Below, piece after piece: positions 33,236 to 41,881 of a DNA stretch of 43,185 nucleotides (position 1 is the stretch's first letter; each line of letters starts with the position of its first letter). The position numbers were made by a program, and so were the translations under genes. The notes beneath the pieces are model-generated. The model had not been told where the DNA came from, did no database searches, and saw nothing but the letters and a program-made list of their open reading frames with translations. The DNA is from Chloroflexota bacterium. Its GTDB lineage: Bacteria > Chloroflexota > Ktedonobacteria > Ktedonobacterales > Ktedonobacteraceae. The stretch is from assembly GCA_902812455.1 (NCBI GenBank), contig CADDZH010000037.1:1-43185 (forward strand). Reading direction: 5' to 3'.

Positions 33236-36172
33236 CTATCTTCTTTCGCTGCGCAGGCCAGTTGCAAGCACTCCCTCTCTATCTTGTCTCGGTATTGCCG
33301 GTAGCCGTGGCTGCGTGGCATCATCATCAATAAAGGCTTCTTCTTCGTCTGGTTTGGCCGGTTGCTTCAGTGTGGGCCAGCAGAAAGCAAAAGGCAGCGC
33401 CATAATAATCCAGAAGTAAATACCGATTCCCTGGTTCCAGATCTCATTAGAATCGATGGATTGTATCAGGATGCTGATAAAGATTGCCACTGCTACCGCA
33501 AACAGCGCACGCTGTTCGCCATTCGTTCTGCGTACCCCTCTGATCAAGTCGCTGGCCAGCGCAGCAAGAGCCAATACAAGCAAGGTCAGCCCAATGATGC
33601 CATGGTCATACAGGGTGCCCAGGAAGAGGTCATGCGGAGCAGCCCCGATTACACCTCCTCCAAAGCCTACGCGTAGATTAGTCAATAAGATGTTGGCAGC
33701 GCCAAGCCCGTTGCCCAGCAGTTGTGTTGGGTCAAAATGGCTGAGTAGCGCTTGCCAGAGGTAGGTACGCCCGTTGAGCGTCGTAACATCCCCATTGAAG
33801 AAGCGATCGAATATGGGTATATCGGCTACTAAAAGTATGAGGGCTATACTACCTGCCAGCGCTAAAATGCCGCCGAGTAGGCCAATCTTCATCCTCCTGG
33901 AGGGCAGGAAGAGGATCATGACGATAAGGCTCACAGGAACACTGATCAAAGCAGCACGTGTGAAGGTCAGCCCGAGTGTTAGCAGGAAGATGAGAACCAG
34001 CGCTCCGATACCGGCTCGCTTGAGACCGTGAAGCGTGAAGGCGCGATAGATGGCAAGAGGAATGGTCATAGAGAGAAAGAAAGCCAGGACTGTTGGCGCC
34101 GCACCAAAAATTGAGCCGATACGGTAGAGCGAGGTGGCAGCATCGGTTACCCCATTCTGTTTCGTTATGTACCCATAGATACCATAGAGCGAGATGAAGG
34201 CAGAAATGAGCAGGATAGCATCGATAAGCCCCATCAGGTGCCGTCTTGTAGTGAGCACATTAATAACCAGTATGCCCACCGCCGCATAATCCAGCAGGAG
34301 CAGCCAGCTTATCAAGAATTGTTGTAGGCCAATGGGAGAAATGCCAATGCCGAAAAATATCCATATGATATAGATCAAGAAAAAGGCCAGCGAGGGCATG
34401 CGCCGGAATGTTTGCTTGACCGGCATGCAAGCCATCAAGAGCAGGGTGGGAACTGTCAGGGCCGTATCAAGGTTGTCGCTCTGGAAGATTGCCACCGCCG
34501 AGCCGATGAACACATCGAGCATCACCCAGGCGATCAGCAGCGCATAGCGGTAGCGCAGGAAGGCCAGCACAATGAGCGACCCGAAGGCGGCGCGCAGGGT
34601 ATAGACGCTATTCTGCAAGACGCCATAGATGCCGGTGGCAAAGACTACCAGCATCACGCCGAGACGTATGATCTGTTTACGTAGCCGGTAGGAAATGCCG
34701 GGCAAGGGGCGGTATCCATTATTCCACCACGCCGCCAGCCCCACGTAGGCCGGACCCGGGCCTATCTTCCAGAGCACATTGAGTAGCTCCTGTGGAGGCG
34801 TCAAAAGATTGAGCTTACCAATCATGCGTTGGAGGATAAAGAAAAGGATGATCATGGTACAAAAGTAGACTGCCGAGGTCGCTAACGCGATGCCGGCGCT
34901 CTGCCAGAGGCGAGCAAAAATATAGTCAAAAATGGCATTGGCCACTACGCTAAACATGGTGACACCCATGAGCACCCTGGTTTTGCCAAGAGCGCTGAAG
35001 GCCCTTGATGTGATAAAGCCAAGGGCCATGGGCGTCAGGCCTACCACGAAGCCGATCAGCGTAATGGCAGTACGATCCGTATCGGCAGCGGTAAAGGCCC
35101 CACGCTGAAAGAGGATTTGCACGATGGGGTGCGCCAGCACCAGCATGAAAGCAGTCAGGACAATGGTGCCCCCGCCTACAATCCACAAGTAGAGGTGCAG
35201 CGTATGCTTGAAGGACCTCATATCATTGGCAGAAGCCTGTCGTGAGAGGTAGGGCAGAGCGGCGCGTCCGACGGCAACAAAAATGACGCCTGTAGGCACA
35301 CTGATGAGCTTCATCGCGTAACTCAGGGCCGAAATACTGCCAGCAGAGAGGTATGAAGCAAATATCTGATCAACCAGCGGACTGGCCTGGCTGATCAATG
35401 CGCCAAGAAATACCGGCCATGCGGCTATGGCAATGGCGCTGATGGCAGGGTTACGCCAGTTCATGGCGAGCCGGTAGCTAAGCCCCGCGCGCTTTGCCCG
35501 CAAGAAAACGATAGAAAGTTGCAGGCAGAGACCTACTAGCGTCCCTATGCAAAGTATGACGACTCCCTGCGATTTGCCGAGCAGCAAGACAAACGTAGCA
35601 GCCGTGAGTGGTACCAGTAACCCAGCGTATGCGGGCCAGCCAAACTGGCCTTCTGTATTGAGAACACATTCCAGGAAGCTTACCACCACCATCAACAGGA
35701 GCGCTGGAAAGATAAACGGGGCCAGGCCTACAGCAAGTCCTGCTCGACCCGGATCCAACGCCGGGGCAGAGAGGAAAATCAATTGACGGCGAAAGATGAG
35801 CATGAGCACTGTGAAAAGCGCTGTCCCCAGGAGTAACATATTCAGCAGTGTACTGATGAGTATGGAAGCCTGCTCTCTTCCCTCCGAGCGCACTCGTGCA
35901 TAGACCGGGATGACAGAAGCCTCAAGAGCAGCGCCTCCTAATGAAGCTATCAGTGTAGGCAATGAGGCGGCGACAAAATAGGCATCCATTGTCGCTCCTG
36001 CCCCAAAGCGCCCGGTCACCACGATCTGGTTCACCATACCCATTATGCGGATCAGGAGGGCTGCAGAGGCAATGCTCAGTAAGGCCCGGAAAATCTGCCT
36101 ATGGGTCGTTTTAAGACGCACTGCTATCAGTTGAGCACTGGTAGTGCTTAGATTGCCAAAAGGCCGGGACAT
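33236..36172 (-). CDS. Fused MurJ/Wzx-like flippase and Wzy/WaaL-like polymerase-ligase
   Basis: A 978-residue polytopic membrane protein made of two units normally encoded separately. Residues about 25-455 are a MurJ/MviN-type lipid-linked oligosaccharide flippase (GRFGAGATMDAYFVAASLPT, ALEASVIPVYARVRSEGRE, SPLVDQIFASYLSAGSISAL, AVGRAALPYLSRQAS, QRGAFTAADTD). After a hydrophilic linker (about 456-500), residues 500-935 form an O-antigen polymerase/ligase unit: many membrane helices, a periplasmic-type loop with TFTRAALIS (736-744), NGRTYLWQALLSHF, LLGNGLGAAN and PHDLFLGTLYDHGIIGL (846-862), the Wzy_C signature. The tail is acidic and cytoplasmic. It should flip and then polymerise or ligate the polysaccharide. 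The start at 36172 has a weak AAAAGG. No stop or frameshift interrupts the junction. Confidence 0.9.
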   Translation of the reverse strand: MSRPFGNLSTTSAQLIAVRLKTTHRQIFRALLSIASAALLIRIMGMVNQIVVTGRFGAGATMDAYFVAASLPTLIASLGGAALEASVIPVYARVRSEGREQASILISTLLNMLLLGTALFTVLMLIFRRQLIFLSAPALDPGRAGLAVGLAPFIFPALLLMVVVSFLECVLNTEGQFGWPAYAGLLVPLTAATFVLLLGKSQGVVILCIGTLVGLCLQLSIVFLRAKRAGLSYRLAMNWRNPAISAIAIAAWPVFLGALISQASPLVDQIFASYLSAGSISALSYAMKLISVPTGVIFVAVGRAALPYLSRQASANDMRSFKHTLHLYLWIVGGGTIVLTAFMLVLAHPIVQILFQRGAFTAADTDRTAITLIGFVVGLTPMALGFITSRAFSALGKTRVLMGVTMFSVVANAIFDYIFARLWQSAGIALATSAVYFCTMIILFFILQRMIGKLNLLTPPQELLNVLWKIGPGPAYVGLAAWWNNGYRPLPGISYRLRKQIIRLGVMLVVFATGIYGVLQNSVYTLRAAFGSLIVLAFLRYRYALLIAWVMLDVFIGSAVAIFQSDNLDTALTVPTLLLMACMPVKQTFRRMPSLAFFLIYIIWIFFGIGISPIGLQQFLISWLLLLDYAAVGILVINVLTTRRHLMGLIDAILLISAFISLYGIYGYITKQNGVTDAATSLYRIGSIFGAAPTVLAFFLSMTIPLAIYRAFTLHGLKRAGIGALVLIFLLTLGLTFTRAALISVPVSLIVMILFLPSRRMKIGLLGGILALAGSIALILLVADIPIFDRFFNGDVTTLNGRTYLWQALLSHFDPTQLLGNGLGAANILLTNLRVGFGGGVIGAAPHDLFLGTLYDHGIIGLTLLVLALAALASDLIRGVRRTNGEQRALFAVAVAIFISILIQSIDSNEIWNQGIGIYFWIIMALPFAFCWPTLKQPAKPDEEEAFIDDDATQPRLPAIPRQDREGVLATGLRSERR

Positions 36173-36188
36173 CTCTTAATATACCTTT

Positions 36189-37490
36189 TTAGAGTCGAAA
36201 AATTTTTTCATGGTTGTAGCCATCCGTCATATTGCGGGTATCCACAATGCAGCGCGCTTCACGTATAATCCAGCCAATATCGTAATAACTGTGGTCCGTG
36301 ACGATAACGACACAGTCTGCGGCTTGCAACAAGCCGCTACTGAGCGATTGTGAGTACAGGGTACAATTGCGAACCGTCAGGGAAGGTATATACTCATCGT
36401 TATAGATGACTACCGCCTTGCGGGCCAGCAACTCCTGGATAATGTCGATGGCAGGAGATTCACGCACATCACCCACATTGCGCTTGTAGGCAACACCGAG
36501 GACGAGCACAGTCGCACCATTGAAACAGCGGCGCTGCTCATTCAGCGCTTCACTGATCTTATTCACCACATAACGTGGCATGCTGCTATTGATCTCTGCC
36601 GCCAGTTCAATGAAGCGCGCTGTGTAATCAAGGGTTTTGAGTTTCCAGGAAAGATAGTGTGGATCGATCGGAATACAATGCCCACCCAGGCCTGGACCCG
36701 GCAGAAAGCGCATGAAACCAAAGGGCTTGGTTGCTGCTGCATCAATGACTTCCCATACATCGATGGAGAGCTTGTCACAAATAATAGCGATTTCATTGAC
36801 CAGGCCGATGTTGACGGCACGGAAGGTGTTCTCCAGAAGCTTGGCCATTTCGGCGACCCGCGTGGAGGAAACGGGCACCACTTTCTCGATGGCTGCTTCA
36901 TAGTAGGCCTGGGCAAGCTCCGTACAGGCAGGCGTGATGCCACCCACGACTTTAGGTGTGGTACGTGTGTCAAAATGGGGATTGCCGGGATCAATGCGCT
37001 CTGGCGAAAAGGCCAGGAAGAAATCAACGCCTACTTTCAAGCCGGTAGACTCGAGTTCCGGCAGCAGCACTTCATCTGTCGTACCGGGATAGGTGGTGCT
37101 TTCAAGTACTACCAGTTGACCGGCATGCAGGTGCGCTCTTACCTGCTGGGTGGCCGAGAGTATGTACGAGATATCAGGATCGCGTGTCTTGCGCAAAGGA
37201 GTGGGAACGCAGATGCTGATGGCATCGATGTCATCCAGCGCAGCATAATCGCTGGTAAAACATATGCGCCCGGCATCGATGAGTTCCTGTAATGTCCCAC
37301 TCGAAATATCAGGGATATAGCTCTCACCGCGATTGGCTGCAGCGATTTTTTGCTGGTCCGTGTCAATACCGGTGACATGGAAGCCAGCTTCTGCGAAAGT
37401 AGTGGCGAGTGGTAAACCCACGTAGCCGAGGCCAATGATCGCTACACGCAAAGAGCGTGAAGAAATTTTTTCTTGTAATAAGTGATTCAT
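36189..37490 (-). CDS. UDP-sugar (UDP-ManNAc/UDP-glucose-type) dehydrogenase
   Basis: A 433-residue NAD-dependent 4-electron oxidoreductase making a UDP-uronic acid. The Rossmann motif is IIGLGYVGLPLA (18-29). The middle domain has ESTTYPGTT and SPERIDPGN; the catalytic cysteine is C272 in GPGLGGHCIPIDPHYLSWK. The C-terminal domain has VLVLGVAYKRNVGDVRESPA. The GGHCIPIDP context and SPERIDPGN fit the WecC/WbpA/TviB branch (UDP-ManNAc, UDP-GlcNAc) rather than plain UDP-glucose dehydrogenase, but the substrate is not certain. GGGAG lies six bases before ATG. Second gene of the operon. Confidence 0.92.
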   Translation of the reverse strand: MNHLLQEKISSRSLRVAIIGLGYVGLPLATTFAEAGFHVTGIDTDQQKIAAANRGESYIPDISSGTLQELIDAGRICFTSDYAALDDIDAISICVPTPLRKTRDPDISYILSATQQVRAHLHAGQLVVLESTTYPGTTDEVLLPELESTGLKVGVDFFLAFSPERIDPGNPHFDTRTTPKVVGGITPACTELAQAYYEAAIEKVVPVSSTRVAEMAKLLENTFRAVNIGLVNEIAIICDKLSIDVWEVIDAAATKPFGFMRFLPGPGLGGHCIPIDPHYLSWKLKTLDYTARFIELAAEINSSMPRYVVNKISEALNEQRRCFNGATVLVLGVAYKRNVGDVRESPAIDIIQELLARKAVVIYNDEYIPSLTVRNCTLYSQSLSSGLLQAADCVVIVTDHSYYDIGWIIREARCIVDTRNMTDGYNHEKIFRL

Positions 37491-37531
37491 GGATTCTCCC
37501 GTCGCACATTATCGTTCAGCAGCCTTTATCT

Positions 37532-39031
37532 TTATGCTTTTTCACCGCTATCCTTTTGTTTGCGAGTGACAGTGACTGTGACATCCGGATTGGCCCCGTC
37601 GCTCAAAGGATGTGTATCAGGGATACTGATATCCTCGCTCTCTAGAGGAGGTGTGCGAGGAGGCGCAAGAGGCATTGGCAAACTGGAGCTTGTTTGGATT
37701 TGCTGCGTCTCGCTCAGATACTGGCGAAGTTCGCCTAAGTCTAGCCAGTTGCTCCTGTTGAGGACCATCCCTAGTGTTGTGGTGCGCGTCTTATTCAAGA
37801 GTTGCCTGGCGCGTACCAGCGCCTTACGGGGTGTTTTAGCAGCATCAATAACCAGCACGGTGGTTTGAATATATGAAGCCAGAATCTGGGAGTCTGCCAC
37901 AGGCAGCAAAGCAGGAGTGTCGAAAATAACATAATCGAATTGGGGCATTTTTTGCAGGTAGCTAAAGAGCTGGTGAGCTAATGACGATTGCAACTGCTCT
38001 GCAGGGTTGAAAGGAGTTTCGCCTGCCGTCAACACACGCAAGGTTGGCGTATCGGTTGGCTGGTCATTCAGCTCTTGCTCGAGCTGCATCCACGATTCCG
38101 TAAAGACACTTGTCAGCCCGCGTTGATTTTCAAGTTGAAAGTAATGATGTAACATGGGGCGGCGCAGGTTAGCATCCACGAGCAGCACGCGTTTTCCCGC
38201 CATGGCTAAGAGAGAGGCGAGATTAGCGGCAACAGTTGTCTTGCCCTCACCTGTGAAGGCACTTGTGATCATTACTCCTTTGATGAAAGGTTTCATGGCC
38301 TGCGCCGCATTTAACCTGGCGCAAAGGATACGACATTGTTCGGCTAAGGTGCTTGCCTCGCCAGCAATTTCTCTGCTCTCTCTTTTCGAGAGTTTGGGAA
38401 TAATGGTCAGGGGATCCAGACCCAGGAGCTCTTGCACCTCTTCAGGACTCTTCGGGCGATCATCGAGCCATTCAAAGATAACAATCAAAGCCAGAGCAAG
38501 ACCAAGGCCAACTAATGCGCCCAGCAGGGCATTCGTTGACGGTTTGGGGCTGGCGGGGGCCGTAGGCACCTGGGCTGGTAAAACCTGGACGGCAGCCGGG
38601 GGAAGATGCGTATTTACATAATATGCAAAGCTCTGACCAACCTCGTTAGCAAGCTGTGTTGCCAACTGGGGATCAGTACTCGTGACATCGAGTTCGATGA
38701 TTTGTGTGTTGGACTGGGGCTTCACAGAGATCATCCCGCTGAGCTGCTCCTCTGTCAGCCCTTTATGTTGTGCTGCGACGGGATCGAGCACGACATGATT
38801 GGTGAGCAGCGTGGCATATGTTTGTAAAGCTGCCAGGCTGGCAGAGGTGCTTTCATAGGGCGCTGTGGCGGATGAACCCATAGTCAGGACAAGAAAGGCA
38901 GAAGCTTGATAGCGGGGATGCATCAGCTTACTGACAGCATAGGCTCCCACACTGCATAGGACTACCCCAAGTATGATCACCCATAGCCAGCGTTTAGCAA
39001 GCAATATATAGCGATTTAGCGGACTATGCAT
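37532..39031 (-). CDS. Wzz / bacterial tyrosine kinase-like chain-length regulator, tail without Tyr cluster
   Basis: A 499-residue polysaccharide co-polymerase. Wzz domain: membrane helix about 15-37, outside loop with YQASAFLVLT and VQVLPAQVPTAPASPKPS, second helix about 169-187. BY-kinase domain: Walker A SAFTGEGKT (257-265), Walker A' VLLVDANLRRP (282-292), Walker B VIFDTP (368-373). Such proteins set polysaccharide chain length by cycles of tyrosine autophosphorylation. Here the C-terminus after Y438 is Pro/Ser/Thr/Asp-rich and holds no tyrosine at all, so the usual Tyr cluster is missing. It could work without phosphorylation or use a different acceptor. First gene of the eight-gene minus-strand operon. 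Confidence 0.9.
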   Translation of the reverse strand: MHSPLNRYILLAKRWLWVIILGVVLCSVGAYAVSKLMHPRYQASAFLVLTMGSSATAPYESTSASLAALQTYATLLTNHVVLDPVAAQHKGLTEEQLSGMISVKPQSNTQIIELDVTSTDPQLATQLANEVGQSFAYYVNTHLPPAAVQVLPAQVPTAPASPKPSTNALLGALVGLGLALALIVIFEWLDDRPKSPEEVQELLGLDPLTIIPKLSKRESREIAGEASTLAEQCRILCARLNAAQAMKPFIKGVMITSAFTGEGKTTVAANLASLLAMAGKRVLLVDANLRRPMLHHYFQLENQRGLTSVFTESWMQLEQELNDQPTDTPTLRVLTAGETPFNPAEQLQSSLAHQLFSYLQKMPQFDYVIFDTPALLPVADSQILASYIQTTVLVIDAAKTPRKALVRARQLLNKTRTTTLGMVLNRSNWLDLGELRQYLSETQQIQTSSSLPMPLAPPRTPPLESEDISIPDTHPLSDGANPDVTVTVTRKQKDSGEKA

Positions 39032-39426
39032 GTTGAAAAACCATCCTTAGTAGTTTTGAGGCCATAAACGATAAAGTTCAGATTCACCTCTGTTATGATG
39101 CATTTGACATAGTAACCTATCGTACATTACCACTACAACACGTCTCTACCTTACCCCTCAAAATTACGGCCTTTCCTATAAGAATCTGGTTTTTGACAAC
39201 GTTGAGATGCAGTTGCGAAAGATATACCCCGGTGTATATTCCTCGCCTCCTGCTCGTTTCGTGCGGGAGAATTACTCTTACACGAATTTCTCAAGAGCAT
39301 CACTGATTCTTTACCATCTTGAACATAGTATCAGCACACTCGGATGATACCCTCATAATGAACTTTTACAAATTCATGAGGGAATTGTGAGGGATTGCCC
39401 TTGAGCCGATGAAGAGGTAAGAAACG
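39032..39426. other. Divergent intergenic region and left side of the TnpB element
   Basis: This spacer should contain the promoter of the polysaccharide operon (minus strand), but I cannot place it firmly. It holds a hairpin ATATAC-CCCGGT-GTATAT (39222-39239) and a possible IS left-end stem (39350-39382). Confidence 0.4.
39350..39382 (+). repeat. Possible left-end hairpin of the IS200/IS605-type element
   Basis: CCCTCAT (39350-39356) pairs with ATGAGGG (39376-39382) around a 19-base loop that contains TTTTAC. It lies about 110 bases upstream of tnpB, where left-end hairpins of this family sit. Exact boundary unknown. Confidence 0.4.
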
Positions 39427-39498
39427 ATGCTCTCCATGCTAGAGCGACTTATCGATGCGGAATTAGAGCGAACTATCAGGCAGGAGAAAAAGCCGTGA
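39427..39498 (+). CDS. 23-residue leader peptide overlapping tnpB
   Basis: The frame encodes MLSMLERLIDAELERTIRQE plus KKP and ends with TGA overlapping the GTG start of tnpB by 4 nt. A TAA sits two codons before its ATG. The amphipathic, charged sequence is protein-like. It could be a coupling leader or the C-terminal remnant of an upstream transposition gene. Expression is unproven. Confidence 0.4.
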   Translation: MLSMLERLIDAELERTIRQEKKP

Positions 39499-40748
39499 AA
39501 ATCAATCGCGCTCATGTCATTCGGTTGAATCCGACCTCTGAGCAAGAGCTGTACTTTCGCAAGGCGTGCGGGGTCGCCCGTCATGCCTACAATTGGGCAT
39601 TGGCCCGTTGGAAAGAGGCGCGAGCAGAGGGCAAGCGGGTGAAGATCAAAGACTTGAAGGCCGAATACAACCGGATTAAGGGTGAGCAATTCCTCTGGGT
39701 CTACGAAGTCACGAAATGCGCTCCTGAACAGGCGTTTTCCGACCTCAATCGAGCTTTTGCCAACTACTGGCGTATGAAGAGGGAAGGGACACAACCCAAA
39801 CTGAAGAAGCCTCGCAAGGATGGGGAAGAGGCGGGCTTTCCGCACTTCAAGAGCAAAAAGCGTGACCGCTTGAGCTTCTATCTTGCCAACGATAAGTTTT
39901 CGGTTCATGGGCATACCCTGCATGTTCCGAAGCTGGGTGAGGTCAACATGACCGAGGAATTGCGTTTCGGTGGCAAGATCATGAGTGCTACTATTTCCTA
40001 TCGTGCGGGCTGGTGGTTCGTCTCCATCGCAGTCGAGATGGAGTACGAGATACCAACCCATAGCGGTGGATCTGTTGGAATAGACCTGGGCATTAAGGCC
40101 CTAGCAACCCTAAGCTCTGGCGAGAAGTTTGAGAACCAAAAACACTATCGCCAGAACTTAGGACGCATCAAGGGCTTGAGCAAAGGCTTATCCCGCAAGC
40201 GAGAGGGGAGTCAGAACTGGTGGAAGAACGTCAAGAAGTTGGCACGGGCACATTATCGTGTTGCCTACCAACGGCAGGATGCGCTCCATAAGATGACTAC
40301 CCATGTCACCCGAACCTATGCACTCATCGGACTAGAAGACCTCAACGCGAAAGGAATGCGCACTAATCATCCTCTGGCCCAGGCAGTCAGTGATGTGAGT
40401 TTCTTTGAGGTCAAGCGGCAATTCATCTACAAGGCAGAGCAGCAAGGAGGATATGTCCAAGTACTAGACCGTTGGTATGCCTCTAGTAAGACCTGCTCAG
40501 GATGTGGATGGGTCAAGCAAGACCTCGATCTTGCTGATCGAACCTTCCGCTGCAAGTACTGCGGGCTAGTTCTTGATCGTGACTTGAATGCCGCCATCAA
40601 TATTGAGCAAGAAACTCTCCGTTTGGTGACGGACGTGCCGGGAGTGGCTTCCTCGGCACGCAAATTCGCCTGTGGAGCGGGAAGCTCTGGTATGGTAGAG
40701 ATACCATATGAAACTTTCTGCGATGAAGCAGGTACAAGGATGTTGTAA
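39495..40748 (+). CDS. tnpB: TnpB RNA-guided nuclease of an IS200/IS605-type element
   Basis: A 417-residue TnpB, the ancestor-type of Cas12. An N-terminal helical/WED region (MKINRAHVIRLNPTSEQELY, AYNWALARWKEA) precedes the RuvC-like nuclease with D197 (VGIDLGIKAL), E281 (IGLEDLNAKGM) and DRDLNAAINI (D361/D363), all intact. The zinc ribbon C334-x2-C337 and C353-x2-C356 is complete. Length and residue spacing match active TnpB proteins. Start GTG with CAGGAG upstream, overlapping the leader peptide stop. There is no TnpA transposase nearby, so the element is non-autonomous for movement but may keep guided DNA cleavage. It is inserted between the polysaccharide operon head and the deacetylase. 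Confidence 0.93.
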   Translation: MKINRAHVIRLNPTSEQELYFRKACGVARHAYNWALARWKEARAEGKRVKIKDLKAEYNRIKGEQFLWVYEVTKCAPEQAFSDLNRAFANYWRMKREGTQPKLKKPRKDGEEAGFPHFKSKKRDRLSFYLANDKFSVHGHTLHVPKLGEVNMTEELRFGGKIMSATISYRAGWWFVSIAVEMEYEIPTHSGGSVGIDLGIKALATLSSGEKFENQKHYRQNLGRIKGLSKGLSRKREGSQNWWKNVKKLARAHYRVAYQRQDALHKMTTHVTRTYALIGLEDLNAKGMRTNHPLAQAVSDVSFFEVKRQFIYKAEQQGGYVQVLDRWYASSKTCSGCGWVKQDLDLADRTFRCKYCGLVLDRDLNAAINIEQETLRLVTDVPGVASSARKFACGAGSSGMVEIPYETFCDEAGTRML

Positions 40749-40775
40749 TACGTTTTACTACATTTAAGAAAGCAG
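40600..40775 (+). ncRNA. Probable omega-RNA (reRNA) and right end of the TnpB element
   Basis: In this family the guide RNA overlaps the tnpB 3' end and stops at the right end. Here two stems occur: GTGCCG/CGGCAC with a bulged GAG/CTC (about 40636-40661) and TATGGTA-GAGA-TACCATA (40691-40708), followed by CTGCGATGAAGCAGG (GATGAAGCAGG-type box, as at IS605 right ends). Exact ends, and so the guide, cannot be set from the sequence alone. Confidence 0.5.
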
Positions 40776-40781
40776 AACTTC

Positions 40782-41822
40782 ATGCGTAAGCGCCTTTTGA
40801 CGTTTATTGCAGCATGTTTCTACTACAGTGGGCTGGTGAAGCTAGCCCGCTGGTGGATACGCCAGCGGGGGCGGCATCTGGTTATCCTCAATTATCATTG
40901 TGCGGCCGGAGGAGACTTGCGCCGGCACCTGCTCTACCTGCGCCGCCACTACCGTATCCTCCATCTTGAGGCAGCGCTGGAAGAACTCTACACGCCATAC
41001 AAGAAGGGAAATCGGTTGCATGATCGACGAACGCCGCTGGTGATCACGTTCGATGATGGATACCGCGATAACTATACACACGCCTTTGCGCTCGCACATG
41101 AGCTCCAAATGCCTTTCACTATCTTTCTTGTTCCAGGCTATATAGAGAGCGGCGATTATTTCTGGTGGCGAGAGGGCAATCGCCTGGTATCATACACGCA
41201 GGTGAGGGAAGCAACGATTGATGGGCGTACCTACCACCTGGATCAAGCGGAAGAGCGAAATAGACTGGCAGAAGTAATCCTGGCTCGTGTATGCCAGGCC
41301 CCGTCAGTTGGCGAACGTGAAACATTCCTTGCGTCCGTGCGTAAGGCGCTGCCAGCGCCTTCACCGGTGTCCCCAGAAGAGGAGCCTATGCTTCCTCTCA
41401 CCTGGGCCGAGGTGAAAGAGATGGGAGAAAGTGGCTGGGTCTCGTTCGGCGCTCACACGATGCATCATCCTGTTCTGGCATATCTGGCCGATCCTGCAGA
41501 GGTGCAGCGCGAAGTGGAACAGTGTCGCGAAGTGCTCGAGCAAAAATTAGGACACCCTGTTCGTACGTTTGCCTACCCTATTGGGCAGTTCCAGCATATT
41601 GGCGGCCATGCTATCCACGCCGTGCAGCAAGCAGGATATGAGTGGGCGCTCACAACAAGATATGGATTCAACACGCCGCATAGCAATCGCTACCTCCTGC
41701 GGCGTATCGAGGCGGATGTAAGCCAGCACTGGCTGGTGCTGGCTGCAGAGGCAGCAGGTCTATGGGGCCTTTTCTCGTGGCTGCGCTGGGTGTTTACGAT
41801 GCGAAAAAATTTGTATAAGTAA
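40782..41822 (+). CDS. Polysaccharide deacetylase (NodB / CE4 family)
   Basis: A 346-residue protein with the NodB domain: TFDDGY (D91, D92), the metal-binding H225-x3-H229 in FGAHTMHHP, RTFAYPIGQ (R261) and a late LLRRIEAD block. It removes acetyl (or related) groups from a surface polysaccharide or peptidoglycan, or acts on lipid-linked sugars. A hydrophobic N-terminal stretch (RLLTFIAACFYYSGLVKLAR) may anchor it in the membrane. The ribosome binding site is poor (AAGAAAG), and the TnpB element ends directly upstream, so the insertion may have replaced the native promoter and leader. It belongs functionally with the polysaccharide region. Confidence 0.9.
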   Translation: MRKRLLTFIAACFYYSGLVKLARWWIRQRGRHLVILNYHCAAGGDLRRHLLYLRRHYRILHLEAALEELYTPYKKGNRLHDRRTPLVITFDDGYRDNYTHAFALAHELQMPFTIFLVPGYIESGDYFWWREGNRLVSYTQVREATIDGRTYHLDQAEERNRLAEVILARVCQAPSVGERETFLASVRKALPAPSPVSPEEEPMLPLTWAEVKEMGESGWVSFGAHTMHHPVLAYLADPAEVQREVEQCREVLEQKLGHPVRTFAYPIGQFQHIGGHAIHAVQQAGYEWALTTRYGFNTPHSNRYLLRRIEADVSQHWLVLAAEAAGLWGLFSWLRWVFTMRKNLYK

Positions 41823-41881
41823 TCAAAATGTATGTATCCTAGCCATACTTAAGTAGAAGGTCCACGATCTAAGGAGATATT

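Noticed and set aside
33217..33330. N-terminal extension of the GT4 paralog B
   Set aside because: It overlaps the end of the flippase-polymerase gene, and the GTG at 33216 has a good ribosome binding site and matches the family N-terminus.
36657..37292. Plus-strand frame of 211 codons
   Set aside because: It is antisense to the UDP-sugar dehydrogenase, whose catalytic motifs are intact.
39366..40061. Minus-strand frame of 231 codons opposite tnpB
   Set aside because: It is antisense to a clear TnpB coding region and has no recognisable motif.
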